From Papiliotrema nemorosa (taxonomy: Eukaryota > Basidiomycota > Tremellomycetes > Tremellales > Rhynchogastremaceae), in NCBI GenBank assembly GCA_032158125.1, contig JASKOT010000016.1, forward strand, positions 310,001 to 374,000: 64,000 bases of DNA, read 5' to 3'. The notes beneath the pieces are model-generated. The model was not told the DNA's origin and ran no database searches. It was given only the letters and a program-made list of their open reading frames with translations. This document shows positions 23,223 through 33,827 of the stretch, piece after piece. The translations under genes were made by a program, and so were the position numbers. Position 1 is the stretch's first letter, and the number at the start of each line of letters is the position of its first letter.

Positions 23223-24303
23223 CTATGCTACAACATCTCGGGGCGATCCGGAAAAGGCATCCGCCATGTGGTCAATGACCGAACGAGCAGTCTCCCTGAT
23301 GACGTCCAGTGAGGCGGCTCCAATGTGCGGTCTGAATATCAGTTCTCCACCCACATGGTATCTGGGTAAACTCACGTAGAGATGACCTTGTCATGCGAGA
23401 TCAATCCGGGGTAGTCGGACAAAGCAAAAGGCTCCTTCTCGTAGGCGTCGATACCCGCCGCCGATATCCACCCCTCGTTCAACGCTTGGAGAAGCGCTGA
23501 TTCATTGACGATCCCTCCTCGAGCGGTATTGATCAAGATCGAGTGGGGCTGCATCATCCTCAACTCTTCCTCTCCTATCAGATCTCTGGTCGAGTTGAGC
23601 AATGGGACATGTAGAGAGAGAACGTCGATATGGGGTAACATTTCCTTGACAGTTTGAACACGATGGAAATGCGTCGAAGGTACCAGATCAGCCCATCGTT
23701 GTAGGTTTGTATCGCTCAATACGGGATCGTAGAGGTATATCGTCCCGTCAAAAGCACCGCGAATCATCTTGGCGAGGTAGAGGCCGATATTCCCACCACC
23801 TATGATCCCGAAAGAACGACCGAAGAGTTGAATTCCTACTCGACCTTCTTCCGCTTTGTCAACTTGAACTCCGGACCTAATTCGGCGGTCTATAGCGGCG
23901 ATATTGCGAGACAAGGCCAACATCAACGACAAGGCAAGCTCAGCCACAGCCCCAGCCTATACGTCAGTCGAGCCTCGCAATTTCCACATTCATGAACAGG
24001 AGGACGCACATTAACCCCCGGAGTGTTCATCACCAGCACGCCCTTCGACTTGAGCTCCTCTACAGCAATCACATTCACCCCTACACCGTGTTTGACCACA
24101 AACTTCAACTGAGGTCCAATGTCGACCACGTCTTTCGGGGTGATGGCGTTGGTGCGGACCATGACTCCCTCTGCAATCTGCTTCCATTCTTTCGCTCGGG
24201 GATCGTCATATGTGATCAAGTCGAGTCTTGCCCGCCCGTATTCGATAAGAGAAGGTTCCAAAGGGTACAAGGCGACCACTACGGGTTTTGTTGTCGTTGG
24301 CAT
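23223..24303 (-). CDS. D-isomer-specific 2-hydroxyacid dehydrogenase
   Basis: Three exons (24303-24010, 23956-23376, 23331-23223) encode 327 residues. The Rossmann NAD-binding loop FGIIGGGNIGLYLAKM is clear. The catalytic trio of the family can be placed: Arg in INTARGGI, Glu in DAYEKEPFAL and His in TPHIGAAS. The N-terminal catalytic half (KFVVKHGVGVNVIA) resembles phosphoglycerate or hydroxypyruvate/glyoxylate reductases. The reaction is reversible reduction of a 2-keto acid to a D-2-hydroxyacid with NAD(P)H. It is the first gene of a run that includes a regulator, a 2-keto-acid aldolase and permeases, so a role in that catabolism is plausible. It is convergent with the amino-acid permease (115-base gap). 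Confidence 0.92.
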
Positions 24304-24827
24304 CTCGAGCTAGGTGTGTGTGAAGGGTAGTCTGGAATTCTCCTGTATCTGTCAATCTGTCAGAGGGACCAATCTTGCGCCAGACATATATCCCTGTGTT
24401 CTCTTTGAATACATCGCACAAGACCGGTCCTGGTGGCATGAATCCCGGAAGGACTATATGCGGGATTCATCACCGATCGGAAATCAACACCGAGCATGGT
24501 GATCCGGTGGGGCGCAACACGGAATTGGGCCCGCTGGATCTTGGTGAGCTCTATGCAATCTCAGTAGCAGGTGCGGCATGTGCGGAGCCTTCCTGGTGCC
24601 CCTAGGAAGCTGTAAAAGGTGGATAGACGGTGGACGAAGAACTCGACTGGGTTACTCATGATGCCCGAACTTGCTGCAAGTATATCACGTGAGACCTCTC
24701 AAACATTGTTGCATCTTCGCTGTGAATGGCTGTGGATGTGGTATAGGTATCAGTGCTCGCATCATAGCAAGTGCGACATGAATAGTCGCAATCAACTGGG
24801 CAATGTTCAGCATGACAGAAGAATGCA
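24304..24827. other. intergenic, promoter of the 2-hydroxyacid dehydrogenase
   Basis: About 520 bases between the regulator's stop and the dehydrogenase start. It contains the palindrome TCACGTGA (24685-24692) and a CCGATCGG palindrome (about 24474-24481). No supported gene. Confidence 0.45.
24685..24692. promoter_or_regulatory. E-box-type palindrome TCACGTGA
   Basis: Perfect 8-bp palindrome containing CACGTG, about 380 bases upstream of the dehydrogenase start. bHLH factors (Cbf1/Pho4 type) bind this core; occupancy here is only inferred. Confidence 0.35.
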
Positions 24828-27800
24828 TCACGACATCCATTCCGTAGAGGACCAGCTACCCCATGGCTGAGGCTCCAACGCATTCTGGGAGGACGGCATG
24901 GCCCACATGGATTGAAGTAAATCGGCATTACTATCCATACCGGGCTGTGTCATCGCATTGACGTCCATGTTGAAGATACTACTTGGATCCGCAGCTTCGA
25001 CGGGCGTCTGCAAGGACCGAAATATCTGCTCCCATTCGCTGGGTATGATCAACCCATTATCGACGGACCCTGGAGCCGTTGGGGGTTGTATAGCCATCGA
25101 TTGCGCGTCTTCCTCGCGACTACGTTTTGCACGACGAGGAGCAGGTTCTCGAAGCTTGTCCTTGATCGCTTGGACAGACTACGAGTCAGCGAATAGACTT
25201 CCACTTTACACTTCTACTTGCCCGTCGAATTCCCGGAGACTGCAAACTTCCTCTCTCCAATACATGTATGGAAAACACCAGGCGAGAAGTTGCGTTTGCA
25301 GCGACAACAGGGTCTTCAGATCGGAAATCCACGGTATTGATAGTAGCCGCAGAGTACTGAGGATGAGCTTTATGCACCATCGACGCTTGACAGCATCACT
25401 CACCATTGACCATAGTGTAGTATAGGTCATATTGCGCAGATCGAACGATTTGTGGTACAGCGTGAACAAAGCGTGGAGTTCTTCAGCCATCTTTGTACAC
25501 ATTCGAGATGCCTCGGACGCGATCTCTGGCGGTGCCGCAAGACGAACAGGCCATGCTTGAGGTAAGAAAGTCCGATAGAGCAGGATGTGTGCAGCTCGAT
25601 ATAAGGCACTGGGTGTCAGCTCATGTCGCGTACGAATTACGAAAAGCCCACTTGGTGGAGAAGATATGAGGAGGGGGACAGTGTTCCGGTAGATTGCCTA
25701 CGTCGAGCTTGAGATGTGCCGGCAGATTCGAGAACCATTCGCTGAGCTTGTCACGCATGGCAGTCACAAAGGGCAAGTTGCGCAACCGACGGGGCCGCCC
25801 GTCGTATAGACGCATTATAATTTTCTGTACAATCTCACATAGCTGATCCGTCAGTGTGCCTCACTCGCAGAGCCGGCGAACTTGCACATACTTTGGTAAA
25901 TTGGCGATAGTTTGACGTAGCAAACGACTTTTGTACAGGATACAACAACATATCCAGCGGAACGTCATTCTCCCAGAAGACTGGCCTCCAATCCGCGTCA
26001 TCTTCCGTATCGTCGATGATCATTCCCGGCGACACATTCTGCCAAGCGTTGAACGTTGGGGTCCGACCCAGCGCTAAACTGATGATCTAGCAATAAGTGG
26101 TGCTCTCTATTTGGGACTCACCTTATCCCATGTGAACGCTGACCAGAATAGCCGTCGGCGAAGTTCTCTATCTTCCGCCGCCATCGTCCCGAAACCAAAG
26201 ATAGGAAGTCTGGTACAATCGAGGTGGATCCCCAGGTCTCTTACAAGTGAGCGGTCACGACCAAGTCAAGAAAAGATGAACAATTACCGCATGGCTCGGA
26301 ACGACATTCTGGTAGTCAGTGCCTGGTCGTGACGAATCCCACTCACCCCGTGTATTGCCAGCCCTGCGAAAGGTTACCCTTGGCACATTCGCCCAGTCCC
26401 AGAAGCATCAACCCTTGGATGGTTGGAATGCTCGAGGGCTACGCTTAGTTTCTACCGCGAAAGATGCACCAACCTTGTCCATTTCCACAGTGAGGAGCAT
26501 CTTTGCTTTTGCCAAGAATTCTGCACCGCTGTGCACCGCTGCTGGGGTCTTTGTGCCGTCCCCGCCAGAGGGTACTGGTTGGAGGTAAAGGTCAGAGTAT
26601 CTCGCAGCCTACTATGAGCGCAAGTAGAAGTAGTTGCTCACTGTTGCGCATATCACATTCAATAGGAACGGATTGAAGTACTGTCCGCCTAATGCCATAT
26701 CACCTGAATTATGAGCTCACGCCTTCTCTCAGGGGGATATGACTTGCGGTAGAAGATCGGAGAGTACAGAATGCAATGTTGAGGATTGACTGTGGTTAGT
26801 GCATGGCGGTCGTGCAACCTTACCCCAACACCAATACGTCTGCCCGTCAGCCTACACATACCCACTCGTCTCACCTGAAGCAGATGCATCATGACACCTG
26901 CAGCCTCCTTGCCATAGTCCAGCTCGAGCTTATGGTACGCGACTGCAAATCAACTTTGCTTTGGAAAGCTTGTGAAGGTAGCTTACGCGCAGTCCAGCTT
27001 TGTAGCATCTCCGAGTTGGCCTTCAACACCCCGGTGTCCTCATTCTCCCCCGGTGCATCATCCTCGGTAGCCCAAATCCCTTGGGTTGCTTCCCTCGGGG
27101 GTACATTAATAGACGTCCATTCGTCGTGCTCTTCGGCGGTCTGAGCATGTCTCGAAGTATCACGATTGACGCGTGCTGCTCTCCGTTGAAGGTTCTCCAC
27201 GATTGAGGGTGAAGGGGTTTGCCAGACGAAAGATGTGACACCGAAATGCGCATTCTGGATTGTCAGCTTTGGCATGACGGTAATCATGTGTCCCACCTGC
27301 CCATCTTCAGCCAGACTCATATGCATGAGCAGCTCGTCCACCTCTGCTTCTCGTGTATCCTCGAGCTTGTCCTGGTCCAGCATGGGCCGTAACTCCTTCT
27401 GATCCACTAAGTCTTCAATATCCTGAGGGGGAACAGGTGGTTCGCTTGTAGACTCTGGAGACTGCATGTCGATGAAAGATGGGATCTGTATACCCTGTAA
27501 GAACGCTCTAGTGAGTTGTGGTATGTCGACAGATGGGTCATGGCCGTCCAGTGTTGTAAGATGCTGCAGAAACTGAAATGTCGCCTTGATAGTGGGTATA
27601 AGCTGGGAAGAGGAGAGCTGACTCCTGACGCTACTGTCGAGGTCAGTAGATATCTCGGGAGCATGTTGTACCTCTCATATACACATTCCTCCTTCAACCT
27701 CTCGCATCGAGAACATACGGGAACACGCAGGTCGCATCGCTGCTTCCGCTTTCGACACCCTACACAGGCTGCGCCGTATTTCCCACCTCGTTTCGACGAT

Positions 27801-27844
27801 CCTTCATGTTGACCTTGATACGAGGTACTGCTTGAGGCTTCCAT
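24828..27844 (-). CDS. Zn2Cys6 transcription factor with fungal_trans domain (first)
   Basis: About 15 exons, traced in phase from ATG 27844 to the stop at 24828-24830; the protein is close to 790 residues. The zinc cluster is near the N-terminus: ACVGCRKRKQRCDLRVPVCS followed by RCERLKEECVYE, i.e. C-x2-C-x6-C-x6-C-x2-C-x6-C. The middle homology region is recognisable from LLQTYWCWVNPQHCILYSPI, DMALGGQYFNPFLLNVICAT, SIPTIQGLMLLGLGECAKGN and GMSFRAMRDLGIHLD. Early exon ends are 27844-27672, 27624-26987, 26942-26875, 26839-26824, 26789-26748, 26703-26642. The intron 26747-26704 has a GC donor (GCAAGT) and is needed to join FYR to DMALGG. Such proteins are nuclear pathway-specific activators, and the neighbours suggest its targets. 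A Met 27 codons upstream is in frame but less likely. Confidence 0.88.
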
Positions 27845-27977
27845 GTGGAGTGCTCGAATCTGGACAGACAAGCATATGGTAGAACACGACAAGAGAACGA
27901 TGGACGATACAGAGATGGAATGCAAAACAGAAATAGGTCTACGGCATTGAACCCCGCTCCCCTTACAAGCGACTCAT

Positions 27978-29013
27978 CTACTCTTCTCCTGCGATACGTC
28001 GAGTGATGGCCTGGCTGACCGCAGCACTCTTCTGCATAGCACTGAGCAGCATACCATTGTCTGCTCCTGACATGGCGAACCGGAGGTTGGAGTGCTTTGC
28101 AGCTAGTTTCTCGATCAAATCTGGTCGACCGCTGGCTCGTCAGTAAAGAAGCAACTCGTAGTGGTTCAGGCTCACTTGATCCCCCCTGCTCCAGCAAAGA
28201 CCTCCCTACCGTCTACGCTGGCCTTCTTCGCAGCAGCAGTCATCTTCTCATACGCATCGATCAGCCGAGGGCTGTCAAATTCGCCTGCAATACCCATACT
28301 GCATTGTCAGAACGTCTACCCTCAATCTCGACTTACTCCTGCGTGAGATCGGCAGATCCGATGAGCAACATGTCCACTCCTGGTACTGCTGCGATTGAAC
28401 TGTATTATCAGCTCAAAACCCCCATGTCTCCCTCGTAGTGCTCACTCGACCACTTCCACCGCGTGTTCCGTCTCAATCATACAGATGACCGTGGTGAGCT
28501 CGTTGGCAATCGCGTTGGCCTGTTTCGAGGGCAACTTGGCATATCGCAGTAATGGCATCCCACTTGTTGCACTCCTCTCTCCGATAGGGTAGAACTTGGC
28601 GTATTTGACCACTCGAGCAGCCTCTTCGGCAGAGTTGACATGAGGGACAATCACCGCCTGAGCACCTCCGTCTAACGCCTTGGAGATCCATTCGGAAGAG
28701 TTCTGGGGTACTCGAACAATCGGCGTCAATCTGCAGACATCAGCTGGTGTAACTGTTGAGTCCCCGAGACAGCTACTTACCCAACCTGAAGCGCTGCAAC
28801 AGAAAGTTGACTCGCTTTTCGGAGATCCAACGTTCCATGTTCCAGATCTATCAATACACAATCGTACCCAGCAGCAGCTGCATAGTGCACAACTTCTATA
28901 TTGTCGAACATCTTGAGGGAGAAGGCATGGGTCAGGCGACCAGCACGCATTCTGTCTTGAAGAACATTGGGGACAGCCACACTTCGGGCTTTGGCAAGAT
29001 CGTCGATGCTCAT
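27978..29013 (-). CDS. HpcH/HpaI-family 2-keto acid aldolase
   Basis: Five exons (29013-28781, 28730-28446, 28399-28337, 28298-28176, 28131-27978) encode about 285 residues. The class II pyruvate-aldolase fold is evident: HYAAAAGYDCVLIDLEHGTL (catalytic His), TPIVRVP (Arg), IVPHVNSAEEAARVVKYAKF, the metal Glu in CMIETEHAVE and the metal Asp in LLIGSADLTQDMGI. These enzymes split 2-keto-3-deoxy sugar acids or hydroxy-oxo-dioates into pyruvate plus an aldehyde, in the cytosol with a divalent metal. Known fungal relatives include L-2-keto-3-deoxyrhamnonate aldolase, but the substrate cannot be fixed from sequence. It lies between a Zn2Cys6 regulator and a Dal5-type permease, all leftward. Confidence 0.9.
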
Positions 29014-29512
29014 GATGGAAGAGGTGAGTATGGGAGAGATGCAGATGGTTCAGTGTGCATATCTGTTGCTCGAGGCATGAATTATAAAGGGATCACCAAG
29101 TCTACTTGCATGCGGCGGACTTGATAGCCGACGAGCTATCATCAACCAGAAGCGGTGTTGAAGTCCGATGGATGTCTACCATACCGTGTTCGTACCACCG
29201 GAGTTCTCGGCGACGGAAGCCGGTTCGCTAATTGACATGCATTGGGTGCTGCCTTCAATGCTATGCATGGATGAAAAATGTGCTATGCATCGATGGTGTC
29301 GAACTGCAGGGGCGGGGCTTAGTGAAACGACTTGCTACAGGCTCGATTGACCGTTGCAACGACTGACTTTTCCGCCGCTTTAATCCTTCTTGCCCATGTT
29401 CCATGAAACGACTGGCCTCGAATATGGCGAAGGATGATAGAGTACCACATTTGAATGCATGCTTCTCAATCTTTTCAATGTTCGATGGGGGAGGGCTTGA
29501 TAGACCACCTGA
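29014..29512. other. intergenic, aldolase promoter
   Basis: About 500 bases between the permease stop and the aldolase start. It holds a TATA-like element at 29082-29089 and one copy of CCGGAGTT (29198-29205), a motif seen again at 31446-31453 and 33469-33476. No gene was found. Confidence 0.45.
29082..29089 (-). promoter_or_regulatory. TATA-like element of the aldolase gene
   Basis: CTTTATAA on the minus strand, about 70 bases upstream of the aldolase ATG, a normal position for a fungal TATA box with a short leader. Confidence 0.4.
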
Positions 29513-31305
29513 TTAGAAAGCATATCTGAATTTTGCGTTCCTCTTGTCCGTCTCATCTACCACCTCCCCAGTGGTTTCCACCTCGGTTTCTGTTGGTCCC
29601 GCTCGTCGATCACGCCTGGCATTCTCGATCTTTCCGACTAAAAACAAAGAGACATTCACCGTCAAATGTGTGGCCATGAATATCATGACTACCAAGATTC
29701 CCTTTCGATAAGGCTTGGTGGTGAAGGCGTGTGGGACGCAGATATTGGACACACAATCTTTTCGTCAGAACGAGATTCGACATGGACCTACAGCTTAAGA
29801 ATAACATGGTCAAAACTGTCTGCTTCTTCGTGGTTCCGGCGACGTTCTGGCCAACCAAGGAGAGGATGATCGGATCTGATATCATCAGTACACCTCATCG
29901 TATTCGTAATCAACACTGACAGCCCACGGCATTCACGTTGAGCAGCGACAGCATCGTCAGAGAAAGTGCCTTATTGTGATTGTCGGGAGGATGAGTGTAG
30001 AGCACAACAGCGCAAGACATCGAGATGGAGGCGAACCCAGCCAGAATCAGCTGGACACATCAGCGACATCCCGCCACTCAACTCACAGTCTTTGCTCTTC
30101 GTAGCCGGGCAAAGTGGGTGACCGAGTACCCGGTGCCGACGACACAGATCGAAGCGATTCCCCAGCCTGGAATCTGAAGCAAGAGGGCTTTCAGACCGGT
30201 GAAACCGAAACCTTTGATGATCAGGCCGGAGAAGTTTGTCTGTAGCGAGACTCCGCTCTGTTGAAAGATCATTAAACCGCAGATGCTGCCTTGAGTCTGA
30301 GTCTCTTGCGAGGGCAGTTTCAACTCACAGCCAGACTCTGAGATCGGTCAGAGCTTCAACGATCTGGTACCCCCGTACAGTGGAGTCCTTCGATCCAATC
30401 TGAGATCGGACGACACGCCATGTATTGTGTTGGCGCTGTCTTGGGCTCAGCCACCAAGTATCGTTGGGAACGTTCGGCAAGTATATCCACACTAGTACCG
30501 AGACGCAGACCGTGATAGCGCCGAGTAAGACAAAGATCCATCGCCAAGGTTGCAAGGGATGATCCGAAGTCTGGCCTAGACCGAAGAATATGACCAAAAA
30601 CGGGATAGGGAATATCGTGTTTGCCAGAGTCCACAGTGAGAATCGAAGAGGTTGCTCGGCTTGAGTGTAGAACCGGGAAGTGATGGTGGTGAACCCCGGC
30701 GCCATGGCAGATTCAAATAGGCCGAGCAGGAATCGGAGTGCCGCCAATCCTTCGAAGTTTTTCACACCAGTGGTGCCCAGCATGACAGCCCCCCACAGTA
30801 AGAAGGCGATGGCGATCACTCGACCGGTGTGGAATCGCTGCATGAGCAGATTGGAGGGATCAAGACATCAGCTCATGTTCCGACCACGACGCTTACAGGT
30901 CCCGACGAGGAGTCCAAAGTCTGAAGTCAGTCAAACGATAATGGGTTGACGGATCACCCACAATAGATACTGACGGCCCATGAGTATTCATCGGGCTTGA
31001 GCTTGAGGTCCTTCACGATTGACAATGTCGCGGCGCTCCCCAGGGCAGACTTATCGACAAGCTGAAGACCCGTCCCAAGGGCTGTTGCTCAATAAATTTC
31101 GGCAGTCTACCAAAAGTCTAGCTCACCCATGATCGGTAAGAGGATCAGATCCATCTTTCGAACGAGCTTGCGTTCTTCCGCGGGGTCATAAGATTCTTGC
31201 ACACTGTCAAAGTGAGCCCTAATCCGACTTTGCAGATCCCACTTACTCGAGCTGCTTCCCCTCGTCGTGGATCGTCATAGCTTTGTCCGCCTCAAAGTTC
31301 TGCAT
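29513..31305 (-). CDS. Dal5-family (anion:cation symporter) MFS permease
   Basis: A multi-exon gene from ATG 31305 to TAA 29513-29515. Family landmarks in order: RKLVRKMDLILLPIM, LQLVDKSALGSAATLSIVKD, YYFGLLVGTYPSNLLMQRF, GLFESAMAPGFTTITSRFYT, RWIFVLLGAITVCVSVLVWI, LPNVPNDTWWLSPRQRQ, PIILSLVGQNVAGTTKKQTV and FLSYCVSNICVPHAFTTKPY. Dal5/Tna1 relatives import allantoate, ureidosuccinate, nicotinate, pantothenate or other small carboxylates with H+. The conserved YPSNLLMQ segment is encoded, but the intron before it (30896-30861) ends in TTG instead of AG. The gene is either normally spliced at a TG acceptor or damaged there. All other junctions are canonical and in phase. Divergent from a second permease of the same family. 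Confidence 0.82.
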
Positions 31306-31599
31306 GATGGATGGGTGCTTGTACCTCGGAGGCAGGCACTTTTTCACCATATGTAAGGAAACCCCGGGGCCCGTATCTGGCTGCGGAGTTAATCGTCTTA
31401 GTCATGTATGATCGGCGTTCAACCCCGAGTTGTGACCGGCGTTGCAACTCCGGTATTTGCGCTGACCAATGCCGAAATATCACGCCCCGCTCTCCCCATA
31501 TTGCGGAGAGATGCCGCTGAGCTTGGCGCGTGTTCTATGTATATATTCTCTGTCAGTCACTGGAATCGTTGACCCCACCCCCACCTGTCGCGAGTCAAC
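31306..31599. promoter_or_regulatory. shared promoter of two divergent Dal5-type permeases
   Basis: 294 bases between the two start codons. It contains an imperfect inverted repeat, CCGAGTTG (31425-31432) and CAACTCCGG (31445-31453), and a further CGGAGTT at 31384-31390. CGG/CCG half-sites are what Zn2Cys6 regulators bind, and two such genes flank this region. A TATA-like TATATA at about 31539-31544 serves the rightward gene. Confidence 0.5.
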
Positions 31600-33431
31600 A
31601 TGCCCCACGAAAAGGCCCAAGATATCACCGCTGCGCCCGATGCCCCGGTCTACGACAACATGGAGATCAACAAGCTTGACATGAAGGCTGAAGAGGTCGA
31701 GAACGCGGGTGAAGCGTCCACGCCATCGTACACCGAAGCGGAAGGTAAACGAGTTCGGCTGAAGATGGATTTGATCCTGCTTCCCGTCTTGTGTCTCATG
31801 AACCTGTGCTCTTTCCTCGACAAGGCAAATATCGGTAATGCCAATACGGCCGGCTTGTCCAAGGACCTTCATCTATCCAAAGATCAATACAACTTCTTGC
31901 TCACCATCTTTTACGTCGTATACACCTGTTGTCAATGGGAGTTCATGCTATTGAAGTAGGTATCCATCCACATCGATACACCGATAGACAGTGCGGCTCT
32001 CTTATTAATTCCAGGTACATCTCGCCAAAGATCTGGCTCGCTTTCGTCGTCACCGGCTGGGGCACTGCCTCCTTATGTCAGGGTTTCACCCATAACTATG
32101 GAGGAATGCTCGCTTGCGTGAGTGACGATCTTTTGGACTTTCGCTAATGCCTAGCGGATTGTCATTGCGGCCCTCGAAGTGAGATCCAGCTATACGCTAC
32201 CCGTAACGACGACTGACCCTCCAGGCCGGTGGTGGACCAGCCATCGGATTCTACCTCTCACTCATGTATCCGCGAGGGGAATACGGTCTGAGGTGGACCA
32301 TCTTCCAGGTCACCTCGTGTCTTGCTAATTCTTTCGCCGGGTCAGTTGAAAATTTCTCAAGCTACCGTCACATGGTTTGCCACTGGCTGACTTGTTTAGA
32401 GCCATGGCTTACGGTCTCGTCCAAGCCAAGACCTCTCTCCAGCCATGGAAGCTGGTCTTCATCGTGGAATCGATCGTGAGTGCCTACTTTGCGACGCATT
32501 GTCAGAATCTCATGTGTCAGCCAACGTACATCGCCGCTATCCTACTTATCATCTTCGTGCCTTCTGCACCCGGCAAATGCATCTTCTTGACGAAGCGTCA
32601 GAATGAGATCTCGATCGAACGACACGACAGGGGAAGTGGTGTATCGCAGAAACATGGGTTCAACTGGAAAGAACTCGGTGGCGCCTTTGCCGATCCCTGG
32701 GTCTGGATCATCGGATTGATTCACTTCTTCGGCGGCGCTGCTTTCAACTCGTGAGTGTCGGACCGTGTTAACCTTGACCGTTATTGACAATCACGCAGAT
32801 TGTCGGTCTTCTTAACTGCTATCATCAAAGACATGGGTTACACTTCGATCAACAGCCAAGGGCTCTCGGCACCTCCATGGCTCGTCGCTTACGTCGTGTC
32901 CGTCACTTGCGGTTACTCCTCCGACAAGTACTCGGTGCGAGGGTGGTTCATCGTGGCCGGACAATTGGTCGGCGGTGTTGGATACCTCATTATTGCCTTT
33001 GCCGGACCTCTCGGCGCCAGATACTTTGCCACATTCATCACCTGCGCAGGTGTTTACATGGCTCAACCTCTCATGTAAGTGTCGTACTAGCATGTCAGAG
33101 GCGTGTGCTGATGGATAGGTTCTCCTGGTGTGCGGCCAACGGAGAGACCGACTCTAAACGAGCGGCTTCCTTGGTCATCTTTTTGGTGACTGGTCAATGC
33201 GGTTCCATCATGGGATCAAACATCTACAACAATCCCCCTCGAAATATCCTCGGTAACTCCATCTGTGCCGGAGGCTTGTTCATCAATGTCTTCTTGTCCA
33301 TCGGCGCCATGTACTACCTGAAGTACCGAAACAGGAAGAAGGATGAGCTTTACGGTCCCGTTCACGCTGACATGCTCTCCACTCCCGCACAGGAGGGTCA
33401 ACCGCATCCTGCTTGGCGGTTTGTCATGTAG
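31600..33431 (+). CDS. Dal5-family MFS permease (second, divergent)
   Basis: Eight exons (31600-31955, 32015-32117, 32155-32178, 32225-32340, 32400-32475, 32521-32750, 32799-33074, 33119-33431) encode 497 residues. The typical segments are present: KRVRLKMDLILLPVLCLMN, FLDKANIGNANTAGLSKDLH, FVVTGWGTASLCQGFTHNYG, ALEAGGGPAIGFYLSLMYPR, PWLVAYVVSVTCGYSSDKYS and the late GSIMGSNIYNNPPRNILGNS block. It is a plasma-membrane importer of small anionic nutrients of the allantoate/nicotinate/carboxylate type. The first 45 residues are a charged cytosolic tail. All introns have GT-AG ends. Pairing with the oppositely oriented relative suggests an old duplication with a common promoter. Confidence 0.92.
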
Positions 33432-33827
33432 TTTGGAGAACAGTCGACTACCCTATCAATCTAGTGGGCCGGAGTTCAAGAATGAGGTTCTTGACGGGGA
33501 CGGGCTTTGTAGTCATACCATATCAGAGACCGAGATGCAGTTTTGAGTGCTCATACCTTGCTTGTGACGAGCGGTGCCCGAAGGTCCCTGGCTCGCATGA
33601 GGCGTCTGTGACGCTGTACGGGATGGAATGCATGGAAGATCTATAATCCTCCCATTGTGTCCATTTCCACGGCTGCCCAGCGTCAGCTGTCATAAGGGCC
33701 ATGACCAGAGCAGGTAGCCCTTTCCGCCTCGGATCAGGCCGAAGCACGGCATTCAACACCGTCCTTGTTCTCGCATATATCCAAGTCATAAGGGGTCACT
33801 CGCATGCAACAGACCTTTTACTTGATC
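33432..33827. other. intergenic
   Basis: About 395 bases between the permease and the putative cyclase. One CCGGAGTT copy lies at 33469-33476. The alternative cyclase start at 33804 is in frame. No other gene was found. Confidence 0.4.

Noticed and set aside
30078..31305. Calling the first Dal5-type permease a pseudogene
   Set aside because: Only one junction is non-canonical and all other exons are intact with conserved motifs, so a functional gene with a TG acceptor is at least as likely.
32784..33431. A 215-codon frame across the end of the second Dal5-type permease
   Set aside because: Its first part is out of frame with the transporter (Arg/His-rich shadow); only the part after 33119 coincides with the true last exon.
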